From assembly GCA_944322785.1 (NCBI GenBank), contig CALUPW010000008.1, positions 1 to 64,000 of the forward strand: 64,000 nt of DNA. The letters are read 5' to 3'. Origin of the DNA: Candidatus Gastranaerophilales bacterium. GTDB taxonomy: Bacteria > Cyanobacteriota > Vampirovibrionia > Gastranaerophilales > Gastranaerophilaceae. Of this stretch, positions 52,512 through 60,569 are shown one piece after another. Under the pieces are notes generated by a model. The model was not told where the DNA came from and ran no database searches. It saw only the letters and a list, made by a program, of their open reading frames with translations. Every line of letters begins with the position of its first letter. The stretch's first letter is position 1. The position numbers were made by a program, and so were the translations under genes.

Positions 52512-53810
52512 TTACTCAAGTCCTTCTGCCTTTTTATAGCAAATCCGCGCTTCTTTAATCCGTTTTAAGGAAGTCAGGATATCGCCTTTAAGATTGTAGT
52601 TATAAGAATCTTTACACAACATAAGGCTTCTGTTTATGTTCTCAAGAGCTTCTTCATAATCATTCATCCTGTAATAAAGGTTTGCTATTCGATAATACCA
52701 GCGGTCATCCTGTTTATACTCAAGACTCCGCTGATAAGCTTTTATAGCTTCTTCGTAGCAGTCTGTTTCTTCCAGACATATCCCTTTATAGCCTAAGGCT
52801 TCCGGATCCTGATTTGACATTATCCGTTTGTTAAAATACTTAAGCGCATTATCATAATCTTTCATTCTATAATACACAACTCCAATATCAAAATCACCCC
52901 ATAAGCTGTAATTAATTTTATAGTTTTCTTTTACCGTTTTCATAAGCTCAATAGCTTTATCATATTCTTCAAGCTCCACATAAGACCTTATTTTATATAT
53001 GAAAGCTCCTTCAAATTTTTCTTTTATCAGAATTCTGTTTGCGATATCAATACATTTTTTGTATTCTTTGCGGTCAAAATAGAAATCAAGAAGGTAGTAG
53101 TAACCATTTTCTATATGTTTTTTATTTTTACCTTTTGATGCAGCGTTAAAAATCATATCAACAGCCTCTTTTCCCCTGTCTGAATCCAGCAGCATTGTTA
53201 CTCTTGCAGCAATAAATTTTTCACGAAAGCACAATCCTAATGCCCCGATCCAAAGGATTGCAAACAGCAGACACCCCATCGACGAAATCGGAATGTATAG
53301 TCTTTCATTTATTATTTTTTTAAACAGCAGCGGCAAATCTTTAACTGCGGCACCAATATCAAGAAAAGAAACATTTAATAATGCCCGCCAGTAAACATAA
53401 CCCGCATCGTCACTCTGACATTCAAAAAATCTTTTATAATAAACAACTGCTTCTTTATAATTATCTCTTTCGTACACTGCAAGATACGCCAGAGCCTTAT
53501 AATCATAGCGGCTGCTTATTTTAAGCGCCTTTAAAAAGTATTTTTTGCCTGCATCATAGTCTTTTAAATAGCCTAATGTGATATATGCAAGAGCATTGTT
53601 TTTGTTCATCCGCAAAGCTTTTAGTACATATTTACGGGCTTTTTTGTAAAATCCGTAACTCATGAAAATTTCGGCAAGATTAGTATATGTCATAGAGGTA
53701 GCCTTGCCTGATTTAATAACACGCTGCAGCTTAAACCACATCCATATTCCGTTTAAAGGAGAGATATAATAATCTATTTCCTGATTTTCAACAATAGAAT
53801 TCTCTGTCAT
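52512..53810 (-). CDS. TPR-repeat membrane protein
   Basis: The 432-residue protein has an N-terminal set of about four TPRs (TNLAEIFMSYGFYKKARKYVLKAL), one membrane helix near residues 180-197 (ISSMGCLLFAILWIGALGL), and a C-terminal set of about six (FDIGVVYYRMKDYDNALKYFNK, YRIANLYYRMNDYEEALENI). A TPR stretch on each side of one membrane span is uncommon. There is no signal peptide. It ends at the same base pair boundary as the convergent MCE gene. An upstream region without genes follows, filled with repeats. Confidence 0.8.
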   Translation of the reverse strand: MTENSIVENQEIDYYISPLNGIWMWFKLQRVIKSGKATSMTYTNLAEIFMSYGFYKKARKYVLKALRMNKNNALAYITLGYLKDYDAGKKYFLKALKISSRYDYKALAYLAVYERDNYKEAVVYYKRFFECQSDDAGYVYWRALLNVSFLDIGAAVKDLPLLFKKIINERLYIPISSMGCLLFAILWIGALGLCFREKFIAARVTMLLDSDRGKEAVDMIFNAASKGKNKKHIENGYYYLLDFYFDRKEYKKCIDIANRILIKEKFEGAFIYKIRSYVELEEYDKAIELMKTVKENYKINYSLWGDFDIGVVYYRMKDYDNALKYFNKRIMSNQDPEALGYKGICLEETDCYEEAIKAYQRSLEYKQDDRWYYRIANLYYRMNDYEEALENINRSLMLCKDSYNYNLKGDILTSLKRIKEARICYKKAEGLE

Positions 53811-53929
53811 TCTAACCTTCCTATTCCCGTTTACGGATTAGGAATGATAAAACTTTAAGATTTTTTACATTAGTTAATAAATAAAGTGAGGTGTGAAGCG
53901 TGAAGGGAGTTGAATGGATGAAAGGTTTG

Positions 53930-54460
53930 CTACAAAACATTCCCCTCTCCCTGCGGGAGAGGGCTAGGGTGAGGGGGCGGACTAATAAGTGAGGTCTGAA
54001 AGGTGAAGTGTGAAGGAAGTTGAACAGTTGAAAAGCAGAACGGTTGAAAAGTTGGTTACGTAATAAAATTTCGCATCTGTCTGCGGGATGCTAGTTCGAA
54101 CCGGCGAAGAATGAGCCGTGTGAAACCGTATGCCGTATGGCTGAGGTTAGAATTTCCGACGAACTAAGCGAGTCGACGGAATTCAGGTGAGGGTCTGATA
54201 GTTGAAAGGTTTGTTTCGGAAAAAGATACTAGTGCACTAAGATGTTTCGTTTTAAAAGGCGATAAGATCGTTACGTAAAAGCAAATTTCCTCTCCCTACG
54301 GGAGAGGGAAGAATTTCTTAATGAGCATAGCGAATTTAGGAATTCGGGTGAGGGGGCGGACAGTCAATAGTCCGCAGGTTGTGGTAAATTTTAATTTACC
54401 GCATCAATTTCCTCTCCCTGCGGGAGAAGGTGACACTGAGTGTCGGGTGAGGGGGCAAAC
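53930..54460. repeat. CTCTCCCT...GGGTGAGGGGG repeat family, at least three copies
   Basis: This is a 740-base stretch without a gene. Copies start with CCTCTCCCT(G/A)CGGGAGA (a hairpin) and end GGGTGAGGGGGC. The middle differs between copies: short GGCTA at 53941-53978, about 40 bases at 54289-54358, and a small hairpin GACACTGAGTGTC at 54410-54455. A fourth, degenerate one with a longer middle lies near 54075-54195. Plain GTTGAA-rich spacers lie between. Confidence 0.7.
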
Positions 54461-54551
54461 AAATTGTGAAAAGTGAAAGGTGTTGACTCCGCTCAGGATT
54501 ACAAAATCAAACAGCCGGCAGGTTAGACCGATTTGCGAAAAATTAAAAATT

Positions 54552-55565
54552 TTAGTAAACATTATTTTGGATTTTGCCATCGTCAAACGCTAAAATATTT
54601 TCAACCGTTGTATTCAAAATTCTGTTGATGGCTTCATGCGTATCGTAGGCTATGTGTGGCGTCACTATTACATTATCAAGCTGTAAAAGTCTGTTATTCA
54701 AAACTGTTTTCTGCAAAGACTGTGTTGTCATTCTGCCGATATCTACAAGATAATCAGGATCCGTAAGTGTTTCTTCGCTTTCTAAAACATCAAGACCTGC
54801 ACCTGCTATTTTTTTGTCAATCAATGTATTGTAAAGCGCCTGAGTGTCAATTAATTCGCCGCGGGCTGTGTTTATTATAAATGCCGAAGGCTTCATCAAA
54901 TCAAAAATTTCCTTGTTAAATAAATGATAGTTGTCCTTTGTAAGAGGAGAATGAAGCGAAATAAAATCAGAATTTTTTACTAATGTTTCAAAATCCGTAT
55001 ATTGAACGTTGTATTTCTCTTTTAAATCTTCTCTTTCTTTTATGTCAAATCCCAGAATTTTCATTCCGACACCGTTTGCAAGCCTTGCCATTTCCGCTCC
55101 GATTGCGCCGAGTCCGACAATCCCGATTGTCTTGCCGAAAATTTCGACCCCGATTGTTTTATGAGGATTAATGACCGACTTTTGCAAATCATTGTATGAA
55201 TTTGTAACTTTTCTTGTGACATCGAAAAGAAGCGCAATTGCAAATTCTGCAACTGTCATATTCCCATAATTCGGAGTATTTTCAACATAAATTCCGTGCG
55301 ATTTACAAAAATCAGTATCTATATGGTTGAACCCGACAGAGCGGAGTGCAATCAATTTTAAATTGTTGAATCTTTCAAGAACAGTTTTTGTCACACGTGA
55401 AGTTGTAAAACATGAAATTATCTCCGCATCTTTCCGACCTTCTGTTAAAACGGACAAATCATTGAGCGGCTCCTTTACAAGTTCAAACTTGAATTTTTCT
55501 CTGCATGCAGATTTTAAAAACTCAATTTCGTAATCCTGAACATCAAAAAATACTATTTTTTTCAT
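54552..55565 (-). CDS. ldhA: D-lactate dehydrogenase-like 2-hydroxyacid dehydrogenase
   Basis: The 337-residue protein has the D-2-hydroxyacid dehydrogenase layout: catalytic arginine in LIALRSVGFNHID near residue 93, the NAD motif GIVGLGAIGAEMARL near 148-162, glutamate near 265 in the loop VLESEETL, and the catalytic histidine in VTPHIAYDTHEA near 312. It matches the D-lactate dehydrogenase branch in length and motifs, so it probably reduces pyruvate to D-lactate in fermentation. Its ribosome site is buried in the terminator hairpin of the upstream transporter. Confidence 0.88.
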   Translation of the reverse strand: MKKIVFFDVQDYEIEFLKSACREKFKFELVKEPLNDLSVLTEGRKDAEIISCFTTSRVTKTVLERFNNLKLIALRSVGFNHIDTDFCKSHGIYVENTPNYGNMTVAEFAIALLFDVTRKVTNSYNDLQKSVINPHKTIGVEIFGKTIGIVGLGAIGAEMARLANGVGMKILGFDIKEREDLKEKYNVQYTDFETLVKNSDFISLHSPLTKDNYHLFNKEIFDLMKPSAFIINTARGELIDTQALYNTLIDKKIAGAGLDVLESEETLTDPDYLVDIGRMTTQSLQKTVLNNRLLQLDNVIVTPHIAYDTHEAINRILNTTVENILAFDDGKIQNNVY

Positions 55566-55566
55566 A

Positions 55567-55617
55567 AAAAATCCCTGTTGTTAATTCTTTTAAAAATTAT
55601 AACCAACAGGGATTTTT
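55567..55617 (-). terminator. Transporter terminator overlapping the ldhA ribosome site
   Basis: Fourteen-base arms AAAAATCCCTGTTG (55567-55580) and CAACAGGGATTTTT (55604-55617) with a 23-nt loop. The T run of the distal arm ends one base before the ldhA ATG at 55565. The AGGGA ribosome site (55576-55572) is part of the stem. Confidence 0.8.
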
Positions 55618-55645
55618 AATACATTAGACTGTTTATCAAGCCGAA

Positions 55646-56971
55646 TTAGTGTAAAAATCTCAGCCAGATATAAACCGTACTTAAAATCAATGATGTAATC
55701 ATAACAACAACACCGTATTTTAAGAACTGCATAAATGAAATCGGGTGTCCGTGGTGAGCAGAAGTTTCGGAAACGATAACGTTTGCGGCAGCACCGATAA
55801 TTGTAAGGTTTCCGCCAAGGCATGCACCCAGAGACAAACACCACCATAGAGGCAACGTATAGTCAGCTCCCATAACATTTCTTATTTCAAGCAGCATAGG
55901 AGTCATTGTTGCTGTGTACGGAATATTATCAATAACACCGCTTATAAATCCTGATGCCCATAGAATAATCATTGCTGTTGCAGCTTGCGAACCTTCTGTA
56001 ACTTTCAAAATCCATTTTGCCATTAGAGCAATTCCGCCTGATGCTTCCAGACCGCCGATAATGATAAACAAGCCGATAAAGAAGAAAATTGTATTCCATT
56101 CAACATCGCAAAGAATATCTTTCGGCTTTTCAAACAAAAGCAAAAAGCTGGCGCCCAGCATTGCTGTAACGCAGGTTTCAATATGCGTGATATCATGAAG
56201 TATAAATCCTAAAATTACAAGAACCAGCACAATTCCGCTTCTTATCATTAAAGGAAAATCAGTAATCGTTTTTGAGTTGTCAAGATTTGCAACTTCAGCC
56301 ATACGTTCTGGTGTTGTGTGAAGGTCCTTTTTAAAGAACATCCACAAAATTGCTAGAACAACAACCATGATTACAACAATTATCGGAGTTAATTCATTTA
56401 CAAAATCCATAAATGAAAGTCCTGCGGCACTTCCGATAATAATATTCGGAGGATCGCCGATAAGAGTAGCAGTTCCGCCGATGTTTGAGGCGAAAACTTC
56501 GGTCAGAAGATAAGGCACCGGATTGATGTCAAGTTTGCTTGCAATAAAAAACGTTACCGGCATAATCAAAATTACGGTTGTAACATTATCAAGAAATGCT
56601 GATGCAAAGGCCGTGAATGCGCCCAATGCAATCAAAACTCCGACCGGATGGCCTTTTGTAAGTTTCAAAAGCTGATTTGCAATCCAGTTGAACATACCGC
56701 TTCTTGTTGCAATGCTCACAATAATCATCATTGAAACAAGAAGGAAAATTACGTTGAAATCAACAAAGTTGATAAAATAATGAGGATCAAGCCCTCCGTC
56801 TAAATTTTTTGTCTGACTGACAAGTCCCAGAAGAATGGTAATTGCACCGCCTAAAAGTGCAATTGTTACTTTCGGGATTTTTTCGAGTGCAATAAACACG
56901 TATGCAATCAGCAAAATGCTTGCAGAAATTGCAACACTGTGCGCCTGCACTATACTGTGTAAAAATTCCAT
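55646..56971 (-). CDS. ArsB/NhaD/SLC13-type ion transporter
   Basis: The 441-residue protein has about 11-12 membrane helices. Ion-transporter superfamily motifs appear in both halves: ASAFLDNVTTVILIMPVT and GGTATLIGDPPNIIIGSAAG in the first, ISGVIDNIPYTATMTPM and GACLGGNLTIIGAAANVI in the second. The duplicated D-N and NxxxxGxxxN motifs are typical of the ArsB/NhaD family. The ion (arsenite, sodium/proton or a carboxylate) cannot be read. GGGGG precedes the ATG. A terminator that overlaps the next gene's ribosome site follows it. Confidence 0.88.
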   Translation of the reverse strand: MEFLHSIVQAHSVAISASILLIAYVFIALEKIPKVTIALLGGAITILLGLVSQTKNLDGGLDPHYFINFVDFNVIFLLVSMMIIVSIATRSGMFNWIANQLLKLTKGHPVGVLIALGAFTAFASAFLDNVTTVILIMPVTFFIASKLDINPVPYLLTEVFASNIGGTATLIGDPPNIIIGSAAGLSFMDFVNELTPIIVVIMVVVLAILWMFFKKDLHTTPERMAEVANLDNSKTITDFPLMIRSGIVLVLVILGFILHDITHIETCVTAMLGASFLLLFEKPKDILCDVEWNTIFFFIGLFIIIGGLEASGGIALMAKWILKVTEGSQAATAMIILWASGFISGVIDNIPYTATMTPMLLEIRNVMGADYTLPLWWCLSLGACLGGNLTIIGAAANVIVSETSAHHGHPISFMQFLKYGVVVMITSLILSTVYIWLRFLH

Positions 56972-57058
56972 CTTTTTACCCCCTTCAATATTTACAAAAT
57001 ACGTGTAAATAATACAACAAACATGAGAAAAATGAAACTTGAGAGGGCATGAGGAATT

Positions 57059-57814
57059 TTACCACTTGTAATCATCTGCAATCTTCCAGCCGTCAAGCAT
57101 GATAAGAGCAGTACAATATGCACCGACAGCAAGTGTTGCGTTTTCATGACCTTCAGGAGGTTCTGCATCAGCGCTTGTGTTGCAGCCACGCCAAATATAA
57201 TTTTTTAAAGTCTCACGGTCAAATCCGTAGCCGTCAGGGTAAAGCCCTGCCCGAGGAATATTTAGTGCAAGAGTTCCCTTACCGCCATTATAAACTCTTG
57301 ATTTTGCAGGGAAAATATAATATATAAACTGGTCACGTCCTAACTGATTTGGTTTTGTTTCGCCGTTTATATCTACATAAAATGTGTAAAATGTTGTGAT
57401 GTCATGATGTTGGGGATTTGGATTTTTATACATCCATCCGTAAAATGTTGTCCCGTCAGTGAGCGCATAAATTTTTGAATACCTGTCGGTATCGTCGTAT
57501 TCGCTAACGGATGCTATATTTTGCAAATACGGTTCTATATATCGCTCCATAAACTGCGGAGAAGAAAGTTCAAAATCCCAGTATTCTATATCTTCGTTAT
57601 CTTTTATTGCAAAGTTTATTGCCTGAGATAGAACGGAATATGCTTTTTGAAGACGGGTAACAGTAACATTTTTCTGGTATTTGCCGATTAAAGAAGGCAA
57701 TGTCATTGCAGCGACTATCCCGATTATGCCAAGCGTTATCAAAACTTCTGCCATGGTGAAGGCGGTTTTTCGGGACTTTTGCTGCCATAAGTGCCGGATT
57801 AAATTAACCGGCAT
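57059..57814 (-). CDS. Type IV prepilin-like protein, second REP-derived 5' end
   Basis: The mature sequence starts at A-FTMAEVLITLGIIG, with E at +5 and a hydrophobic helix. The globular part has TFYVDINGETKPNQLGRDQF, the shared D-x-N-G...PN motif. The best start, ATG 57814, gives MPVNLIRHLWQQKSRKTAF, almost identical to the leader of the 32-kb copy. It lies beside a REP-like palindrome without a Shine-Dalgarno. The frame stays open for 139 codons upstream to the poly-G leader. Beyond the first 55 residues the two proteins differ strongly, so the 5' cassette was probably exchanged between unlike pilins. Confidence 0.82.
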   Translation of the reverse strand: MPVNLIRHLWQQKSRKTAFTMAEVLITLGIIGIVAAMTLPSLIGKYQKNVTVTRLQKAYSVLSQAINFAIKDNEDIEYWDFELSSPQFMERYIEPYLQNIASVSEYDDTDRYSKIYALTDGTTFYGWMYKNPNPQHHDITTFYTFYVDINGETKPNQLGRDQFIYYIFPAKSRVYNGGKGTLALNIPRAGLYPDGYGFDRETLKNYIWRGCNTSADAEPPEGHENATLAVGAYCTALIMLDGWKIADDYKW

Positions 57815-57817
57815 TGA

Positions 57818-58142
57818 TAGACTCTGACTTCCGTCAGAGTGACGGGACGGAGTGCATGGTGTCCTGCTGCCTTCGTCACTTTGGACTTTGCGGTGAAGAA
57901 TGTTTGACTCTGTACCCGTCATTCCGGCCTCCGAGCCGGAATCTGTTGCTTTATTTAGAGATTCTGAATCACCAGGTAGGGGCATAAAATCTCGTTTCGA
58001 CTCTCTCTCAACGGATTTTGCAGCCAGTTCAGGGTGACGGTAAGAAGAAGGTATGATTTTACCGCCTTCGTCACTCCGGCCTGCGAGCCGGAGTCTGTCT
58101 TTATCAGCATTGATAGATTCTGAGTCAAGCTCAGAATGACGC
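57818..58142. repeat. Second array of REP-like palindromes upstream of a prepilin
   Basis: Same order as in the 32-kb cassette: GACTCTGAC/GTCAGAGTGAC next to the prepilin start, CATTCCGG/CCGGAATC near 57919-57947, CACTCCGG/CCGGAGTC near 58073-58097, and GATTCTGAG/CTCAGAATGACG at 58109-58141. About 90 bases at the prepilin end are nearly identical between the cassettes. Confidence 0.75.
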
Positions 58143-58220
58143 AGAAATTTTTCGCCTGAGGCTTCAAGACATGTAATTTTGAGATTATAACATAAGTCTA
58201 AACCGCAGCAGGAGCTTGTT

Positions 58221-58271
58221 TTACGGGTTGCCCCCCCCCCCCTGAAATTCAGTAATATCAATAGTTTTCAT
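58221..58271 (-). CDS. Poly-G leader ORF upstream of prepilin (possible contingency switch), copy B
   Basis: AAAAGGAG and the ATG at 58271 open a frame reading MKTIDITEFQ, then 12 G (12 C at 58231-58242 on the plus strand), then stop after 16 codons. With 13 or 10 G it gives 24 residues ending QPVKQAPAAV; with 14 or 11 G it runs into the prepilin. The tract length and the residues around it equal copy A at 33303-33353 apart from a few substitutions. It starts 28 bases after the STAS-like gene ends. Coding is inferred. Confidence 0.5.
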   Translation of the reverse strand: MKTIDITEFQGGGGNP

Positions 58272-58298
58272 ACTTTTCAAGCTCCTTTTGTTTTCTTG

Positions 58299-58577
58299 TT
58301 AAACCATCTCCAAATTCTTTAACGAAAATGAAGATAAAATATTTTTTATATCTGCAGAAACAAATCGAAATTTCAATTTTTCCGCAGGAAGTTTTGTGTA
58401 AAGATAAGATGAAGTTAAAACAAGAACTTTAACCGCATCAAGCATGTTCATCGCTGACAAATCCAATTCCAAATCCCGAATTTCGGCTTTTTTAAGAATC
58501 TTTTTTATCTCTTTTGCAGCTTTCAATGGATTTGAAGAATTGAGGTGTATTAAATTTACACAATTAATTCCGTTCAT
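58299..58577 (-). CDS. STAS-like small protein
   Basis: The 92-residue product from ATG 58577 has the strand-helix order of STAS/anti-anti-sigma proteins. IRDLELDLSAMNMLDAVKVLVL resembles the loop where a phosphorylatable serine lies, and RFVSADIKNILSSFSLKNLEMV resembles the C-terminal helix. The similarity is by pattern only. A TTG 18 bases upstream is possible but has no ribosome site. It lies directly before the poly-G/prepilin cassette on the same strand and might be its first gene. Confidence 0.5.
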   Translation of the reverse strand: MNGINCVNLIHLNSSNPLKAAKEIKKILKKAEIRDLELDLSAMNMLDAVKVLVLTSSYLYTKLPAEKLKFRFVSADIKNILSSFSLKNLEMV

Positions 58578-58688
58578 ACTCCGAACAACGAACAAAAATA
58601 AAGAATTTTTAATATTTTGGTTATTTTTAATACATTTATATGATTTTATAATATACTTGAAGTGTAAAAAAGATTAGGAAGGTATGAT

Positions 58689-59675
58689 ATGGGTATCGTA
58701 ATGGCTACAAAAAATATTAATGATCTTGCAAAAGAAGTTTTAACAATCGAAGCTAATTCCATTCTCAGATTAAAAAATAATATCGGGGAAGAATTTGATA
58801 AAGCAATAGAAATTTTATACAACTGCAAAGGTCGTGTAATCGTTACAGGAATGGGGAAATCAGGACTTATCGGACGTAAAATTGCAGCGACTTTATCTTC
58901 AACCGGCACCCCGTCATATTTTTTACATCCTGCAGAAAGCACCCACGGAGATTCAGGTATTATTACAAGAAATGATGTAATTATTGCGATTTCAAACAGC
59001 GGCGAAACGCAGGAACTCTTAAACCTTCTACCTCTTATCAAACGCTTCGGTGTTACCATGATTGGTATGACAGGAAATCTGAATTCTACCCTTTCGCATG
59101 CAAGCGATGTAACTTTAGATATATCTGTTGAACGGGAAGCATGTCCCTTAAACAAAGCTCCCACAGCCAGCACAACTGCAACTCTTGCAATGGGTGATGC
59201 TCTTGCTGTATGTCTTCTGGAAAAAAGAGGATTTACAGAAGAAGATTTTCTTATCTTCCACCCGTCAGGCGCTCTGGGCAAAGGCTTCCTGTATCGAGTA
59301 AAAGACCTTATGCTTGCTGACAAATCAAAACTTCCGATTGCGCATGAAAACGACAAATTTACCGATGTAATCGAAATTATTACGCAATTCAAACTCGGCA
59401 TGGCAATGATTCTTGATAACAGCGGAACGTTAACCGGAGTTTTAACAGACGGAGATATAAGAAGAACTTTGTTGAAATACAATGACACCTCAAATCTTTT
59501 GATAAAAGATGTTATGACGAAAAATCCGAAAACGATTTCCTCTGATTCATACGGAGCCAGCGCTCTGAACATTATGGAAAAATATTCAATCACAGCACTT
59601 GCAGTTGTGGATGAGAACAACAAACCACTGGGTGTTATCCATATCCATGATTTGTTAAAGGCGGGAGTCGCATAA
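58689..59675 (+). CDS. kdsD: Arabinose-5-phosphate isomerase
   Basis: KdsD interconverts ribulose-5-phosphate and arabinose-5-phosphate, the first step to Kdo for LPS. The 328-residue protein has an SIS domain (about residues 35-175: GRVIVTGMGKSGLIGRKIAATL, HPAESTHGDSG, ISNSGETQELLNLL) and two CBS domains (about 205-325: KSKLPIAHENDKFTDVIEII, KNPKTISSDSYGASALNIM). It lies two bases before kdsC, with which it forms an operon. AGGAAGG precedes the ATG. Confidence 0.95.
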   Translation: MGIVMATKNINDLAKEVLTIEANSILRLKNNIGEEFDKAIEILYNCKGRVIVTGMGKSGLIGRKIAATLSSTGTPSYFLHPAESTHGDSGIITRNDVIIAISNSGETQELLNLLPLIKRFGVTMIGMTGNLNSTLSHASDVTLDISVEREACPLNKAPTASTTATLAMGDALAVCLLEKRGFTEEDFLIFHPSGALGKGFLYRVKDLMLADKSKLPIAHENDKFTDVIEIITQFKLGMAMILDNSGTLTGVLTDGDIRRTLLKYNDTSNLLIKDVMTKNPKTISSDSYGASALNIMEKYSITALAVVDENNKPLGVIHIHDLLKAGVA

Positions 59676-59677
59676 AT

Positions 59678-60169
59678 ATGAACGATTTGGATCAGAGAGC
59701 TTCAAAAATTAAACTCGTTGCATTTGATGTCGACGGTGTTATGACTGACGGCGGAATAACTTATGATGAAAACGGGCTTGAATACAAAACGTTTGATGTG
59801 AAAGACGGCTTCGGAATTTCCATGTTAAATAAAAACGGATTTATCACGGCAATTATTACAGGACGAAACAACGGAACCGTAAAACACCGTGCGGAAAATC
59901 TAAAATTCAAAGAAGTTCATCAGGGTTCTGAAAACAAAATAGAAACCTTAAACGAGATTTTGCACAAATACAATTTATCGTTTGAAAACACTGCATATAT
60001 GGGTGATGATATCCCTGATATTTGTATTTTGCAAAAAGCGGGTCTTGCAGGGTGTCCTAATGATGCCGTTGAAGAAGTAAAACAAACTGTTCATTTCATA
60101 TCATCAAAAAACGGCGGACATGGAGCAGTAAGAGAATTTTGCGACCTTATTCTTAAATCAAAAACATAA
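59678..60169 (+). CDS. kdsC: Kdo-8-phosphate phosphatase
   Basis: KdsC is a HAD-superfamily phosphatase that removes phosphate from Kdo-8-phosphate. At 163 residues it is the usual short, capless form that works as a tetramer. The HAD motifs are present: FDVDGVMTDGG with D17 and D19, ITGRNN for motif II and MGDDIPDICIL for the late aspartates. KdsA and KdsB are not in the window. It follows kdsD by two bases. Confidence 0.95.
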   Translation: MNDLDQRASKIKLVAFDVDGVMTDGGITYDENGLEYKTFDVKDGFGISMLNKNGFITAIITGRNNGTVKHRAENLKFKEVHQGSENKIETLNEILHKYNLSFENTAYMGDDIPDICILQKAGLAGCPNDAVEEVKQTVHFISSKNGGHGAVREFCDLILKSKT

Positions 60170-60200
60170 CTAATTTAAACCGCAATACGGGGAGGAAAAC

Positions 60201-60566
60201 ATGTACGAAATAAAAACACAGGCGTTTTTTTCAGCAGCACACCATCTGTTAAATTACAACGGAGAATGTGAAAACCAGCACGGACACAACTGGATGGTGG
60301 AAGCTTATGTTAAGGGTGAAACTCTTGATAAGAGCAATATTTTAATTGATTATAAGGTTCTAAAAAAAGAACTTAATGCTGTGCTCGACTTACTTGACCA
60401 CAAAGATATTAATGAAATTCCGGAATTTCACAACGAAAGTCCGTCATCTGAAATGATTGCAGCTTTTATTTATTCAAAATTAAAAGAGAAAATCGTTCAG
60501 TTAAGTAAAATTTCCGTTTGGGAAACCCAAACATCTTGCGCAAGCTATTATGAAGAGGAGAATTAA
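60201..60566 (+). CDS. queD: 6-carboxytetrahydropterin synthase
   Basis: QueD makes 6-carboxytetrahydropterin from dihydroneopterin triphosphate, on the route to queuosine in tRNA. The 121-residue protein has the zinc histidines and the catalytic cysteine (AAHHLLNY, CENQHGHNW with H27 and H29), DHKDINE, and SVWETQTSCASY near the end. GGGGAGG precedes the ATG. It is followed after three bases by uppP. No other queuosine genes are nearby. Confidence 0.93.
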   Translation: MYEIKTQAFFSAAHHLLNYNGECENQHGHNWMVEAYVKGETLDKSNILIDYKVLKKELNAVLDLLDHKDINEIPEFHNESPSSEMIAAFIYSKLKEKIVQLSKISVWETQTSCASYYEEEN

Positions 60567-60569
60567 TCA

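Noticed and set aside
54075-54130. tRNA-like GGTTCGAAC stretch (minus strand)
   Set aside because: No acceptor or anticodon stem can be formed around it. It lies in a copy of the CTCTCCCT repeat family.
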